Source: Desulfacinum sp.
Lineage (GTDB): Bacteria; Desulfobacterota; Syntrophobacteria; Syntrophobacterales; DSM-9756
Direction: 5' to 3'
Length of the DNA: 59,876 bases
Assembly: GCA_014359885.1 (NCBI GenBank)
Contig: JACIYN010000092.1
Location: forward strand, 1 to 59,876
In this document: one piece after another, positions 43,225 through 53,426 of the stretch
Layout: each line of letters opens with the position of its first letter
Numbering within the stretch: position 1 is the first letter of the stretch
Position numbers and translations under genes: made by a program
Notes under the pieces: generated by a model
Databases searched by the model: none
Seen by the model: the letters and a program-made list of their open reading frames with translations, nothing else
Told to the model about the DNA's origin: nothing

Positions 43225-43716
43225 TCAGGCAAGTAACCGGGCCTTGAGCTTGGCTTCCACCACATCGGGGACCAGCCCCTGGACGTCCCCGCCCGAGACC
43301 ACCACTTCCTTGATGATGCGCGAGCTGATGTAGATCCAGCGCATGCCGGTCATGAGATAGAGGGTTTCGATGTTGTTGTTGAGCTTGCGGTTCATGAGCG
43401 CCATCTGGAATTCGTATTCGAAGTCGCTGACCGCCCGCAGGCCCCTCAAAATGGCCTTGGCGCCAACCCGGTCCACGTAATTCACCAACAGACCGTCGAA
43501 GGTGTCCACCGAAACCCGCTTTTCCAGAGGGTGCCCGGCCAGGGATTGGCGGATGAGCTCCATGCGCTCTTCCAGGCTGAAAAGAGGCTTCTTGGCGGGG
43601 TTGCTGGCGACAGCGATGATCACGTGGTCGAAGATCTTGAGGGCGCGCTCCAGAAGATCCAGGTGTCCGTTGGTGATGGGATCGAACGATCCGGGATAGA
43701 CGGCCAGCTTGTCCAT
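43225..43716 (-). CDS. coaD: Phosphopantetheine adenylyltransferase
   Basis: CoaD transfers AMP to 4'-phosphopantetheine in coenzyme A synthesis. The 163-residue protein has the nucleotidyltransferase entry YPGSFDPITNGHLDL (TxGH-type site), the RGLRAVSDFEYEFQMALMN motif, and the YISSRIIKEVV segment. It lies about 100 bp downstream of rsmD, a common neighbour in bacteria. Confidence 0.97.
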   Translation of the reverse strand: MDKLAVYPGSFDPITNGHLDLLERALKIFDHVIIAVASNPAKKPLFSLEERMELIRQSLAGHPLEKRVSVDTFDGLLVNYVDRVGAKAILRGLRAVSDFEYEFQMALMNRKLNNNIETLYLMTGMRWIYISSRIIKEVVVSGGDVQGLVPDVVEAKLKARLLA

Positions 43717-43817
43717 GACCCCTCCTTCTCATGGTTTGTACGGCGTTTTCGGATGGACGAAAGGGCATGAAAATAGCGCCATCGGGCCGGAAAGTCAAAG
43801 GCCTGTAGGCTGCGCCT

Positions 43818-44366
43818 TCAAGGAAGGACGAAGAAGCTGAGGGTCGTGTCGCCGTACCGGCGCTGGTCCAGGATGGTCCAGCCGTGGCAGGGGGAAGGAA
43901 CGGGGTCCTGGGGGGCGTGTTCCGCCACCACCAGGGTATCGGGAGTACTGACCTTGTGCAGGGGCTCCAGGGTTTGTGGAACGAGCCCCTTGCCGTAGGG
44001 CGGATCCATGAAGATGAGGTGGAAGGTTTCCTCCTCCCTTTCAAGCAGTTCCACGGCCGCCAGGGCACTCATGCAAAGGACGCGCACGGTGCCCTCCTGC
44101 AGGCCGCAGACGCGGATGTTCTTGCGGACCATGTCCACCGACTTGGGGTGGCTGTCCACAAAGACCGCCCGGGCGGCTCCCCGGCTCAGCGCTTCCAGCC
44201 CCAGGGCGCCCGTGCCGGCGTAGAGGTCCAGGACGCGGGCATCCTGGACCCGGCGGCCCAGGATGCTGAAAAGGGCTTCCCGGACACGGTCCGGCGTGGG
44301 CCGGACGCGCCGCGTGGGCGGCGCCGCCAGGCGTCTTCCGCGAAATCGGCCGGAAATGATGCGCAC
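43818..44366 (-). CDS. rsmD: 16S rRNA (guanine-N2)-methyltransferase RsmD
   Basis: RsmD methylates G966 (E. coli numbering) of 16S rRNA. The 182-residue protein begins MRIISGRFRGRRL and has the SAM site LDLYAGTGALGLEALSRGA and the catalytic motif MDPPYGKG. It lies between asd and coaD on the minus strand and may be co-transcribed with them. Confidence 0.95.
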   Translation of the reverse strand: MRIISGRFRGRRLAAPPTRRVRPTPDRVREALFSILGRRVQDARVLDLYAGTGALGLEALSRGAARAVFVDSHPKSVDMVRKNIRVCGLQEGTVRVLCMSALAAVELLEREEETFHLIFMDPPYGKGLVPQTLEPLHKVSTPDTLVVAEHAPQDPVPSPCHGWTILDQRRYGDTTLSFFVLP

Positions 44367-44399
44367 GGCGAACCCGTTCCTTGGCGGTTTTCCTGCTGG

Positions 44400-45419
44400 T
44401 TACAGGAGCTTTTCTCGAACCAGGAGTTCCGCGATTTGAACCGCGTTGGTGGCGGCGCCTTTTCGGATGTTGTCGGCCACGATCCAAAGAACCAGGCCGT
44501 TTTCCACGGAGATGTCCTTTCGGATGCGGCCCACGAAGGTCTCATCCCGCCCCGCCGCATCCAGCGGCATGGGATAGCGCGCCGCCAGCGGTTCATCCAC
44601 CACCTGCACGCCATCGGCTTTTTTGAGAAGGGCGACGGCCTCCTTCACATCCAGCGGCTTTCGGGTTTCCACGGCCACGGATTCGCTGTGGCCGTAATAG
44701 ACGGGAACCCGCACGGTGGTGGCACACACCTGGATGTCCGGATCTTCGAAGATCTTTCGGGTTTCGTTGACCATCTTCATTTCCTCTTCCGTGTAACCGG
44801 AATCCAGGAAGGAGCCGATGTGCGGCAGGCAGTTGAAGGCGATTTGATGGGGATAGACCTGTCGCGGCAGGGATTCTCCCCGGACCAGGGCTTCCACCTG
44901 CCGGCGGAGCTCCTCGATGGCCTTCATGCCGGTTCCCGAAACGGCCTGAAAGGTGGTGACCACGATGCGCTTGATGCCGGCCGCATCCTGAATGGGCTTG
45001 AGCGCCACCACCATCTGAATGGTGGAACAGTTGGGGTTGGCGATGATGCCCCGGTGGCCGCCCACGGCGTGGGGATTCACTTCGGGAACCACCAGCGGGG
45101 TCTGGGGATCCATGCGGAAGGCGCTGGAATTATCCACCACCACGCAGCCGCTGCGGGCGGCGATGGGAGCGAAATGGCGGCTCACCGACGCACCCGCCGA
45201 AAAGAGCGCCACGTCCACGCCTTCAAAGCTGCTTTCCGTGAGCTCCTCCACGGCCACCTTGTCCCCGCGAAAAGGGATCTCCTTTCCCACCGACCGGGAC
45301 GAAGCCAGGAGCTTCAAATCCGCCACCGGGAAGTTTCGCTCTTCCAGCACCCGCACCATGGTGGTGCCCACCGCCCCGGTGGCCCCGACCACCGCCACGC
45401 GATAACCGTTCCGTGCCAT
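44400..45419 (-). CDS. asd: Aspartate-semialdehyde dehydrogenase
   Basis: Asd reduces aspartyl phosphate to the semialdehyde for Lys, Met, Thr and diaminopimelate synthesis. The 339-residue protein has the NADP site VAVVGATGAVGTTM and the catalytic Cys in NPNCSTIQM. A conserved His region follows (about residues 235-245). The start ATG 45419 follows GAGGGAAAG. It is 84 bp after leuD, and placement next to leuCD is usual in this group. Confidence 0.96.
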   Translation of the reverse strand: MARNGYRVAVVGATGAVGTTMVRVLEERNFPVADLKLLASSRSVGKEIPFRGDKVAVEELTESSFEGVDVALFSAGASVSRHFAPIAARSGCVVVDNSSAFRMDPQTPLVVPEVNPHAVGGHRGIIANPNCSTIQMVVALKPIQDAAGIKRIVVTTFQAVSGTGMKAIEELRRQVEALVRGESLPRQVYPHQIAFNCLPHIGSFLDSGYTEEEMKMVNETRKIFEDPDIQVCATTVRVPVYYGHSESVAVETRKPLDVKEAVALLKKADGVQVVDEPLAARYPMPLDAAGRDETFVGRIRKDISVENGLVLWIVADNIRKGAATNAVQIAELLVREKLL

Positions 45420-45503
45420 GTCTTTCCCTCTTTCTCGTGCCCAATGAGGAAGGGCGCATCCCGCCCGAGGGGATGCGCCCGTTGTCCTTGCCAAACACGC
45501 CCT

Positions 45504-46034
45504 TCAGGCGGCCTGAACCCTCTTTTTCACGTAGGCCATGAGCCCCCCCGCGTCCAGGAGCTCCATCATGAACGGCGGAATGGGCTGAGCCTGGTAGGTC
45601 TTGCCCGTGGAAAGGTTCCGGATGGTTCCCGATCGCAGATCGATTTCCACCCGGTCGCCTTCCTTCACCTCTTCCGCCGCCTGAGGGCACTCCAGGATGG
45701 GAAGTCCCATGTTGAACGCGTTTCGATAAAAGATCCGCGCGAAGCTCTTGGCCACCACGCAGGCCACCCCGGCGGCCTTGATGGCGATGGGGGCGTGCTC
45801 CCGGGACGAACCGCAGCCGAAGTTCTTGCCGGCCACGATCACATCGCCCGCCTGCACCTTGGACGGAAAAGCGGGATCGGCGTCTTCCATGCAGTGGGCG
45901 GCCAGTTCCCGCGGATCGGAGGTGTTGAGGTAGCGGGCGGGAATGATGGCGTCCGTATCCACATCGTCGCCGAAGACCCAGACCCGGCCGCTCAAAAGGT
46001 CACCTTTCTTGTCATTGCAACATGCACAACCCAT
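45504..46034 (-). CDS. leuD: 3-isopropylmalate dehydratase small subunit
   Basis: LeuD is the swivelling small subunit of isopropylmalate isomerase. The 176-residue protein has DDVDTDAIIPARYL and the GKNFGCGSSREHAPIAI motif. It begins with a short extra cysteine-bearing leader, MGCACCNDKKGD, before the family start; its AAGGAAAGGG site supports this start. It follows leuC by 23 bp and precedes asd. Confidence 0.95.
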   Translation of the reverse strand: MGCACCNDKKGDLLSGRVWVFGDDVDTDAIIPARYLNTSDPRELAAHCMEDADPAFPSKVQAGDVIVAGKNFGCGSSREHAPIAIKAAGVACVVAKSFARIFYRNAFNMGLPILECPQAAEEVKEGDRVEIDLRSGTIRNLSTGKTYQAQPIPPFMMELLDAGGLMAYVKKRVQAA

Positions 46035-46057
46035 GTGAGACCCTTTCCTTTGGTTGC

Positions 46058-47320
46058 CTAGCGAACTTCGTCCGGGTGAGCGATACGTCCCAGGACGGCC
46101 GATGCCGCCGCCACCGCCGGTGAGCTGAGATACACCTCGCTTTCCGGGTGCCCCATGCGGCCTACGAAATTGCGGTTGGTGGTGGCCACCGCCCGTTCCC
46201 CCTGGGCCAGGATGCCCATGTGCCCTCCCAGGCACGGCCCACAGGTGGGGGTGCTCACCGCGGCCTCCGCTTCCAGAAAGATCTCCAGAAGTCCCTCGTC
46301 CATGGCCTGGCGGTAGATGCGCTGGGTGGCCGGAATGACGATGCAGCGCACGTGGTTGCTCACCTTGCGGCCCTTGAGCACCGCCGCGGCCTCCCGCAGG
46401 TCGTCCAGCCGCCCGTTGGTGCAGCTGCCGATCACCACCTGGTCGATGGGAATCTGGGGAAGTTCGGTGACCGGCTTCACGTTTTCCGGAAGATGGGGCA
46501 GGGCCACCATGGGATCCAGGCCGGAGACGTCCCAGTCATAGACCGCTTCGTACCGGGCGTCGGGATCACTTTGGTGGAAGACGAAGGCTCGCCGGGCCCG
46601 GCCGGTCACGTAATCGCGGGTCACCTGGTCGGGGGCGATGAGACCCACCTTGGCTCCCGCTTCGATGGCCATGTTGGACATGGTCATGCGGTGGCTCATG
46701 GGCAGCTCTTCCACCACGGGCCCCGCGAATTCCATGGCCATGTAGCGGGCGCCGTCCACGCCGATCTGTCCGATGGTGTGGAGGATCAGGTCCTTTCCGC
46801 CCACCCAGGGCTTGCGTTTGCCGTGGTAAACGAACTTGATGGACGCAGGCACCTTGAACCACGTGGTGCCCAGGATCATGGCCGCGGCCAGATCCGTGCT
46901 CCCCACCCCCGTGGCGAAAGCCCCCAGCGCCCCGTAGGTGCAGGTGTGGCTGTCGGCTCCGATCACCACGTCTCCGGGAAGCACCAGGCCCTGCTCGGGA
47001 AGGAGCGCATGTTCGATGCCCATGCGGCCCACTTCGAAGTAGTGGGCAATGCCCTGCTCCCGGGCGAAATCCCGGAGCATCTTCACCTGCATGGCGGAGG
47101 CGATGTCCTTGTTGGGGACGAAGTGGTCCGGTACCAGCGCGATGCGCTCCGGATCGAAGACCTTCTCCACGCCCGCCTCGCGGAAGGCCTGGATGGCGAT
47201 GGGGGCGGTGATGTCGTTCCCCAGGCAGAAGTCCACGGAGACCTCCAGCAGCTCTCCGGGCTCCACGCGCTCGCGGCCGCTGTGGGCGGCGAGGATCTTT
47301 TCGGCAAGAGTCATGGACAT
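46058..47320 (-). CDS. leuC: 3-isopropylmalate dehydratase large subunit
   Basis: LeuC is the Fe-S aconitase-type subunit. The 420-residue protein is of the shorter archaeal/bacterial class and has [21 protein letters not shown] and the cluster ligands in GSCTNGR and [10 protein letters not shown]. It is followed 23 bp later by leuD. Upstream lies a repeat element (47338-47541) rather than the leuA/leuB genes often found here in relatives (inference from knowledge of the group). Confidence 0.96.
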   Translation of the reverse strand: MSMTLAEKILAAHSGRERVEPGELLEVSVDFCLGNDITAPIAIQAFREAGVEKVFDPERIALVPDHFVPNKDIASAMQVKMLRDFAREQGIAHYFEVGRMGIEHALLPEQGLVLPGDVVIGADSHTCTYGALGAFATGVGSTDLAAAMILGTTWFKVPASIKFVYHGKRKPWVGGKDLILHTIGQIGVDGARYMAMEFAGPVVEELPMSHRMTMSNMAIEAGAKVGLIAPDQVTRDYVTGRARRAFVFHQSDPDARYEAVYDWDVSGLDPMVALPHLPENVKPVTELPQIPIDQVVIGSCTNGRLDDLREAAAVLKGRKVSNHVRCIVIPATQRIYRQAMDEGLLEIFLEAEAAVSTPTCGPCLGGHMGILAQGERAVATTNRNFVGRMGHPESEVYLSSPAVAAASAVLGRIAHPDEVR

Positions 47321-47595
47321 GGTTGTTCACCCTCTCCTAACAGTCATGGCTCCCCTCGCGCCACCCCGCATGGATGAAAGAGCGGGCCGGAGCAAGGGCA
47401 TTTGTCGGAACGCCGCAATAGGCCATTCTCTATGAGTCACTGCGCGCCCAGTGCATGGCCGGGCACCCTCCTTGCGGCCTTCGCCCTACAACGAAAAAGA
47501 TTTGCGTCTATTCGCGTTCATTGGCGGTTCTCTTTCACATTCATGGAATACAGATCGTGACGGGAGATTTCCACTCGAGCTTTCACGGGGGCGTA
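47321..47595. repeat. Full-length repeat element between pssA and leuC
   Basis: Bases 47338-47541 begin CTAACAGTCATGGCTCCCC and end with the GAACGCGAATAGACGC module in inverted orientation. They match 23861-24066 almost base for base as an inverted copy 23 kb away. No gene is seen. Confidence 0.8.
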
Positions 47596-48435
47596 TCAGC
47601 CGGAGCCGGCCGGGGGTGCATGCTCCTGGGGGTCTTCAGCACACGTTTCCGGGGCCCGCCTCTTCCGGAGCGCCCTCACCACGTAGGCGACCGGTCCCGA
47701 AAGCACATAGGTGCTGAAGAGGAGGAAGAGCATCACAGGCGGCTTGGCGGCTACAACCGTCAAGAAAAGGACCAGGACGAAGAGGGTCGGCAGGGGCTTT
47801 CCCTTGATCACTTCCATTTCCTTGAAGCTGTTGAAGGGAATGCTGCTGACCATGAGGAAGCCGAGCACGTAGGTTTCCAGTAGAAAGACCACGTGCGTCG
47901 GGTCGTAATCCTTGCCCTTGACCTTGAGGAGAAAAAGGACGGTGGTGGCGATCATGCAGGCGGCACCGGGAATGGGCAGTCCCACGAAGTACTTGGAACC
48001 GCCCTGCCCCGCCTGAACGTTGAAACGCGCCAGGCGCAAGGCGCCGCACGCCACGAAGAGGAAGGCGGCCAGCCAGCCGAGGCGGCCGAAGGGCTGGAGC
48101 GCCCAAAGATAGATGAGCAGGCCGGGGCCCACGCCGAAGGCCACCAGGTCCGCCAGCGAATCGTATTCCACTCCGAACCGGCTGGTGGCCTTGGTAAAAC
48201 GGGCCACCTTGCCGTCCAGGATGTCGAAGACGCAGGAGACCAGAATGGCCACCGCGGCGTGGAAGTACTGGCCGTTGATGCTGCTCACGATCCCGTAAAA
48301 GCCCGCGAACAGATTGCCCGTGGTGAAGAGATTGGGCAGGATGTAGGTGCCGCGGGAGGCTTCTTCGCCGGGGCCCCTTCTCTTCTTCTTTTTCTTCCTG
48401 CCCGGATTGCGATGTTCGTTCATTTGAGTCGACAT
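47596..48435 (-). CDS. pssA: CDP-diacylglycerol-serine O-phosphatidyltransferase
   Basis: PssA makes phosphatidylserine, the substrate of the adjacent decarboxylase. The protein (279 residues from ATG 48435, or 275 from ATG 48423) has a basic N-terminus (GRKKKKKRRG), about eight membrane segments and the CDP-alcohol transferase motif DGKVARFTKATSRFGVEYDSLAD. ATG 48435 follows GGGGAGA, while ATG 48423 makes an ATGA overlap with the psd stop. Either way the two genes are coupled. Confidence 0.93.
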   Translation of the reverse strand: MSTQMNEHRNPGRKKKKKRRGPGEEASRGTYILPNLFTTGNLFAGFYGIVSSINGQYFHAAVAILVSCVFDILDGKVARFTKATSRFGVEYDSLADLVAFGVGPGLLIYLWALQPFGRLGWLAAFLFVACGALRLARFNVQAGQGGSKYFVGLPIPGAACMIATTVLFLLKVKGKDYDPTHVVFLLETYVLGFLMVSSIPFNSFKEMEVIKGKPLPTLFVLVLFLTVVAAKPPVMLFLLFSTYVLSGPVAYVVRALRKRRAPETCAEDPQEHAPPAGSG

Positions 48436-49085
48436 AGAACCGTCTCCCCGGCGAAGACCTTCTGGCCCTTGGCCACCAGAACCTCGCCTTCCAAGGGAAT
48501 GTAGACGTCCACGCGCGATCCGAAGCGAATCATCCCGAAACGCTCCCCGCGCTGGACCGCGTCGCCCACCCGGGGCCAACAGACGATGCGGCGGGCGATG
48601 AGCCCCGCCACCTGGGTCAGCACCACATCCCGGCCGGAATCGGAACGGATCCAAAGCCAGTTCTGTTCGTTTTCCAGGCTCGCCCGCCTTTTGTCCGCCG
48701 CCAGAAAGCGACCCTTGCGGTAATGAAGCCCCGCCACGCGGCCGCTTACCGGCACGCGATTGACGTGCACATCAAAGATATTCATGAAGATGCTCACCTT
48801 CCACATCTCGCGGTCGGTAAAGCACGTTTCCTTCTGGCGCTCCACGGCGATGATCCGTCCGTCCGCCGGGCAGACCACGTCCCCTTCCCCGGCATTGGAC
48901 CAGCGCACGGGGTCCCGGAAAAAGTGGACCATGAGCAGCGTGGCCGCCAGCAGAATTGCCGTGAGAGGATGCCAGTGGGAGACGGCGCTCACAAGGGTGG
49001 CGAAGGCGGCGGCCGAAACATAGGGCAGGCCCTCGCGGGCGAACGGGATGTGGCGGGCACGCTTTCGGAAGTCATCTTCAGGCAA
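48420..49085 (-). CDS. psd: Phosphatidylserine decarboxylase proenzyme (short type)
   Basis: Psd converts phosphatidylserine to phosphatidylethanolamine. The protein has a hydrophobic hairpin near the N-terminus, HFFRDPVR, FMNIFDVHVNRVPVSG and the self-cleavage site in FGMIRFGSRVDVYIP, where Gly-Ser gives the pyruvoyl end. TTG 49085 with an AAAGGA site gives 221 residues, the usual length of this short class. A GTG at 49139 would add 18 residues. It overlaps pssA and follows ilvC. Confidence 0.88.
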   Translation of the reverse strand: MPEDDFRKRARHIPFAREGLPYVSAAAFATLVSAVSHWHPLTAILLAATLLMVHFFRDPVRWSNAGEGDVVCPADGRIIAVERQKETCFTDREMWKVSIFMNIFDVHVNRVPVSGRVAGLHYRKGRFLAADKRRASLENEQNWLWIRSDSGRDVVLTQVAGLIARRIVCWPRVGDAVQRGERFGMIRFGSRVDVYIPLEGEVLVAKGQKVFAGETVLCRLK

Positions 49086-49254
49086 TGGTTCGATCCTTTC
49101 AGGTCGATTCGGGAGCAACGGTTCTCCATACAAAACCACCGCGGGAGCCGCAAGGGTTTTCTCCCGGCGGGCGGCTCCGGCGGTGGAAGGTCTTCTCAGG
49201 CAACATTTCCAAGCCGAGGGGCTTGGCTCGAAACGGATGACGCGCCACTTCCGG

Positions 49255-49332
49255 CACCCTTCCGCAGCCCTGAAGGGCTGCGCTACGGGAAAAGCGGTCG
49301 GTCATCCGCGGCGTTTTCGGACCGCCTCCTAG
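49255..49332. repeat. Half TIR element reaching into the ilvC stop codon
   Basis: The palindrome GCAGCCCTGAAGGGCTGC is followed by the right terminus TTTTCGGACCGCCTCCTAG. The final CTA is also the ilvC stop codon read on the minus strand. Confidence 0.7.
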
Positions 49333-50330
49333 TCGAACTTTTTGGCCTCCAGGAAGGGCATCATGGCCCGCAGGCGCGCACCCACCTCTTCCACCAGGTG
49401 GGCCCGCTCGCGGCGGCGCATGGTGCGGAACATGGGCGTTCCCGCCTGGTTTTCCAGGATCCATTCCCGGGCGAACCGGCCCGTCTGAATCTCTTCGAGG
49501 ATCTTTTTCATCTCCTTGCGGGTCTCCTCCGTAATGATGCGCTTTCCCCGCGTGTAGTCGCCGTATTCGGCCGTGTCGCTGATGGAATAGCGCATGTAGG
49601 ACAGGCCCCCCTGGTAGATGAGGTCCACGATGAGCTTCAGCTCATGCATGCATTCAAAGAAGGCGATCTCCGGCTGGTATCCGGCTTCCACCAGGGTCTC
49701 GAAGCCCGCCTTGATAAGTTCCGATACGCCGCCGCACAGGACGGCCTGCTCCCCGAAAAGGTCCGTTTCCGTCTCTTCCTGGAACGTGGTTTCCATCACC
49801 CCCGCCCGCGTGGCCCCGATGCCCTTGGCGTAGGCCAAGGCCGTCTGGAGGGCCTGGCCCGTGGCGTCCTGGTGGATGGCCACCAGGGCGGGGACGCCGG
49901 CACCGCGCACATACTCGCTTCGAACCAGGTGGCCGGGGCCCTTGGGAGCCACCATCACCACGTCCACGTCCTTCGGCGGGACGATCTGCCCGAAGTGGAT
50001 GTTGAACCCGTGGGAAAAGAGGAGGGTCTTGCCCGGGGTCATGAACGGGGCCACATCGTCCCGGTAGAGCTTGGCCTGGATGTGGTCGGGGACGAGCATC
50101 TGGATCACGTCCGCGGCCTCGGCGGCTTCCCGGGCGCTGACCGGCTCAAAACCGTCCTCCACCGCCTTCTCATGGTTGGCCGAGCCCGGGCGCTGGCCCA
50201 CGATCACCTGGATCCCGCTGTCCCGCAGATTCTGGGCCTGGGCGTGGCCCTGGCTGCCGTAGCCGATGACGGCCACCTTCTTTCCCTGTAAAACCTTGGC
50301 ATCCGCATCCGCATCATAGAAAATCCGCAT
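49329..50330 (-). CDS. ilvC: Ketol-acid reductoisomerase
   Basis: IlvC performs the second common step of valine and isoleucine synthesis. The 333-residue protein is of the class I length. It has the NADPH motif [19 protein letters not shown], the metal-binding region [21 protein letters not shown], and the [12 protein letters not shown] segment. It is separated from ilvN by a 757-bp repeat island, so it may need its own promoter. Its stop codon overlaps a repeat terminus. Confidence 0.97.
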   Translation of the reverse strand: MRIFYDADADAKVLQGKKVAVIGYGSQGHAQAQNLRDSGIQVIVGQRPGSANHEKAVEDGFEPVSAREAAEAADVIQMLVPDHIQAKLYRDDVAPFMTPGKTLLFSHGFNIHFGQIVPPKDVDVVMVAPKGPGHLVRSEYVRGAGVPALVAIHQDATGQALQTALAYAKGIGATRAGVMETTFQEETETDLFGEQAVLCGGVSELIKAGFETLVEAGYQPEIAFFECMHELKLIVDLIYQGGLSYMRYSISDTAEYGDYTRGKRIITEETRKEMKKILEEIQTGRFAREWILENQAGTPMFRTMRRRERAHLVEEVGARLRAMMPFLEAKKFD

Positions 50331-51087
50331 TCACTTTCCTCCTGCTTTTTCCATTCCAAGGGATCGTTTCCTAAATGGCGCGATTCTTTCGTTGTGTTGT
50401 TCCTATGTCCGCTCGGTCAGCGGGCGGGGATAAACCCCGCCCCTACCCAGGAGGCTGTCCGACAACAGAGTTCCTTTGACGATCCGGGTGAGGCCCGCCA
50501 CGCTGCTTGGATGAATGAACCTGCGCCGAGGCGATGCCCGCCCTGTGGGAACGCCGCGAGGCGCGATAAGCCGGGAACGGCCGCACAGCCACGGAATGGC
50601 CGGCCACCCTTTTCGCGGCTTTCGCCGCTCCCACACACCCCGTCCCTGCCTCGTGCCCGTCCATAGGCATTCTGTTGAGACGCGGAATGGGGCCTATTCT
50701 CGGACAGGCTTCTAGTATGTTCATCTGCCCTCGTAGGGGCGGGCTTTATGGCCGCCCGTCGGAACCTCGCGATGGAGAAGAATCGTCCCATTTAGGTGTT
50801 TTCGAGAAGGTCCCCCCCTGTGGAAGGCCTTCCTGAACCATGGGGGCTCGCGCAAGCGCGGTCCCACGACTTTCCGCTTTTCGGCGCCGTCCCCGCCCGG
50901 CTTCCGAAAGGAGCCTGCCCGGCACTGGCTGATCCGACGCGTTCAACGCCCCTCCGTCATCCCGGCCAAGCTTTTCCCTGGTTTGAACGGGGAACGGAAA
51001 TCCGGGATTTCAGGCGTGTTCCGGACTCCCGTTTGGGTGGGGCGACGGTTGGATAAGCCGCAGGGGCGAAGAGCCATGAGTGCCGAC
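50331..51087. repeat. Large repeat island splitting ilvN from ilvC
   Basis: No gene is seen in 757 bp. It holds a GGGGATAAACCCC hairpin (50420-50447) and a TIR element (50448-50714), which starts GGAGGCTGTCCGACAA, ends TTCTCGGACAGGCTTCTAG and has GCGGC...GCCGC hairpin cargo (50548-50636). A GGGGCGGGCTTTATGGCCGCCC hairpin module follows (50731-50796). Last comes a CGTCATCCC...GGAACGG repeat (50955-51030) also found near 55.2 kb. Confidence 0.75.
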
Positions 51088-51588
51088 TCAGCGCTTCTTG
51101 GCGCGGGCCAAGGCGGCTTTTCCGGTGCGGGCCACCTCCACGATGCCGATCTGGCCCAGGAGCTCCAGGATGGCGTTGATCTTGCCGTCGTCCCCCGTGA
51201 CCTCAATGGTATAAAAGTGGGGACTCACATCCACCACCTTGGCCCGGAAGATGTCCACGATCCGCAAGACCTCGGCTCGGGTATGCTGCTCCGCCCGCAC
51301 CTTGATGAGGGCCATCTCCCGCTCCACGAACTCCGTCTCGCGAAAGTCGATGACCTTGATCACATTGACCAGCTTGTTGAGTTGCTTGATGATCTGCTCC
51401 AGGATGTGCTGATCCCCCGTGGTGACCAGGGTGATGCGGGAAAGGCCGGGCTCGTTGGTGACGGCCACCGTGAGCGATTCGATGTTGAAGCCGCGGCCGC
51501 TGAAAAGCCCCGCCACTCGGGAAAGCACGCCGGGCTGGTTTTCCACCAGTACGCCGATTGTATGTCGCAGTCCGTTTTTCTTTTCCAT
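51088..51588 (-). CDS. ilvN: Acetolactate synthase small regulatory subunit
   Basis: The 166-residue protein has the ACT domain start HTIGVLVENQPGVLSRVAGLFSGRGFNIESL and a second ACT-like half (FRETEFVEREMALIKV...). It binds valine and controls IlvB. The ATG lies 2 bp beyond the ilvB stop codon without its own clear ribosome site, so translation is coupled to ilvB. Confidence 0.96.
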   Translation of the reverse strand: MEKKNGLRHTIGVLVENQPGVLSRVAGLFSGRGFNIESLTVAVTNEPGLSRITLVTTGDQHILEQIIKQLNKLVNVIKVIDFRETEFVEREMALIKVRAEQHTRAEVLRIVDIFRAKVVDVSPHFYTIEVTGDDGKINAILELLGQIGIVEVARTGKAALARAKKR

Positions 51589-51590
51589 AA

Positions 51591-53309
51591 TCACACCAGC
51601 AGCATTTCCGAGATGTTCTTGCCAGCAGGCACCATGGGATAGACGCCCTCTTCGGGATTGACCCAGAAGTCCATGAGAACCGGCTTGCGGATGGAGAAGG
51701 CCTCGCGCAGGACCGGTTCCACTTCGTCCATGGTCTTGGCGCGAAGGCCCACCGCCCCGTAGGCTTCGGCCAGGCGGACGAAGTCCGGGGAGGCGTCCAG
51801 GCAGGTGGCGCAATAGTTCCTTTCGTAGAAGAGCTCCTGCCATTGGCGGACCATGCCCAGGAACCGGTTGTTGAGGATGGCCACCTTCACGGGCAGATCA
51901 TGGCACACGGCGGTGATCATTTCCTGGATGTTCATCTGGATACTGCCGTCGCCGGCCACGTCGATCACCAGCCGGTCCGGAAAGGCCGCCTGGGCTCCGA
52001 TGGCCGCGGGAAGGCCGTAGCCCATGGTCCCCAGCCCGCCGGACGTGAGCAGCGTGCGCGGCTTGGCAAAATGGTAGTACTGGGCCGTCCACATCTGGTT
52101 CTGGCCCACCTCGGTGGTGATGATGGTGTCCTCGTCGGCCAGTTCGAAGATCTTTTCCACCACGTATTGGGGCTTGATGCCGTTTCCTTCCTTCTTGTAG
52201 GCCAACGGATAGGTTTCGCGCCACTGGCGGATCTGGTCGAGCCACGGAGCGCGGATCGCCCCCAGGTCTTCCAAGGGTTCGTTCTTGGCGATTTCATTCA
52301 GTTTCCGCAAGGCCGCCTTGCAGTCTCCCACGATGGGGATATCCACGAGGACGTTCTTGGAAATGCTCGTGGGGTCCACGTCGATGTGGATGATCTTGGC
52401 CTTGGGCGCGAATCCGTCGATCTTTCCCGTCACGCGGTCGTCGAAACGAGCTCCCACGGCGAAGAGAACGTCGCAGTTCTGAACCGCCATGTTGGCGCGA
52501 AAGGTTCCGTGCATGCCCAGCATGCCGAGCCACAGCGGATGCATCTGCCGCTCGCCCGCGGCGTTTCGAACCACGGCCGGAAATCCGCCCAGCCCCATGA
52601 GGGTGGTGGTCACCGGGGCCTGAAGGGCTTCGGCCAACTGGGTCAGTTCCCGATGGGCGCTGGAGATGATGACCCCGCCGCCCGCGTAGATGACCGGCCT
52701 CTTGGCCTTTTTGAGGAGTTCCCAGGCGCGGTTGATCTGCCCCGTGTGGGGTTCCACGGTGGGGCGGTAGCCGGGAAGCTGGATCTTTTTCGGATACCGA
52801 AACTCCGTGGTGGCCTGGATGACGTCCTTGGGAAGATCCACCAGCACCGGCCCCGGGCGGCCGGTAGAGGCCAAATAAAACGCCTCCCGGATCACCCGGG
52901 CCAGGTCCCGCACGTCCTTGACCAGATAGTTGTGCTTGGTGCAGGGGCGCGTGATCCCCACGATGTCCACTTCCTGGAACGCGTCGTTTCCGATGAGCGC
53001 CGTGGGGACCTGACCGGTAAAGACCACCATGGGAACCGAATCCATGTAGGCCGTGGCGATTCCGGTCACCGTGTTGGTGGCGCCGGGCCCGGACGTGACG
53101 AGACACACGCCCACTTTGCCCGTGGCGCGCGCATAGCCGTCCGCCATGTGAGCGGCCCCCTGTTCGTGGCGCACCAGGATGTGGCGAATGTCGTGCTTGG
53201 GCATTTCGTGGTAGATGTCGAGCACGGCGCCCCCCGGAAATCCGAAGATCACCTCCACGTTCTCCCGCTTCAAACATTCAAAGAAGATCTGCGCCCCTGT
53301 GAGTTTCAT
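51591..53309 (-). CDS. ilvB: Acetolactate synthase large catalytic subunit
   Basis: IlvB is a thiamine-diphosphate enzyme joining pyruvate units for branched amino acids. The 572-residue protein has [18 protein letters not shown], the catalytic Glu in [40 protein letters not shown], and the ThDP motif [12 protein letters not shown]...NN. ATG 53309 has a GAGGGAGG site; the frame is open to 53381. It is first in the leftward ilv-psd-pss-leu-asd run and has a good promoter about 110 bp upstream. Confidence 0.97.
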   Translation of the reverse strand: MKLTGAQIFFECLKRENVEVIFGFPGGAVLDIYHEMPKHDIRHILVRHEQGAAHMADGYARATGKVGVCLVTSGPGATNTVTGIATAYMDSVPMVVFTGQVPTALIGNDAFQEVDIVGITRPCTKHNYLVKDVRDLARVIREAFYLASTGRPGPVLVDLPKDVIQATTEFRYPKKIQLPGYRPTVEPHTGQINRAWELLKKAKRPVIYAGGGVIISSAHRELTQLAEALQAPVTTTLMGLGGFPAVVRNAAGERQMHPLWLGMLGMHGTFRANMAVQNCDVLFAVGARFDDRVTGKIDGFAPKAKIIHIDVDPTSISKNVLVDIPIVGDCKAALRKLNEIAKNEPLEDLGAIRAPWLDQIRQWRETYPLAYKKEGNGIKPQYVVEKIFELADEDTIITTEVGQNQMWTAQYYHFAKPRTLLTSGGLGTMGYGLPAAIGAQAAFPDRLVIDVAGDGSIQMNIQEMITAVCHDLPVKVAILNNRFLGMVRQWQELFYERNYCATCLDASPDFVRLAEAYGAVGLRAKTMDEVEPVLREAFSIRKPVLMDFWVNPEEGVYPMVPAGKNISEMLLV

Positions 53310-53426
53310 GGCCTCCCTCAAAGACTGGCGAGGACACCGGGGCCCGGGGCCGCGGCGTCCTTCCGAAAAAAAGTTTCCCAATAGCTAACCAATTTTCATC
53401 ATTGGCAATTCCTCGAATGAATGGAC

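Noticed and set aside
53380..53400. Possible leader peptide MMKIG and T-run upstream of ilvB, suggestive of attenuation
   Set aside because: The frame is only five codons with one branched-chain codon, and no hairpin precedes the T tract.
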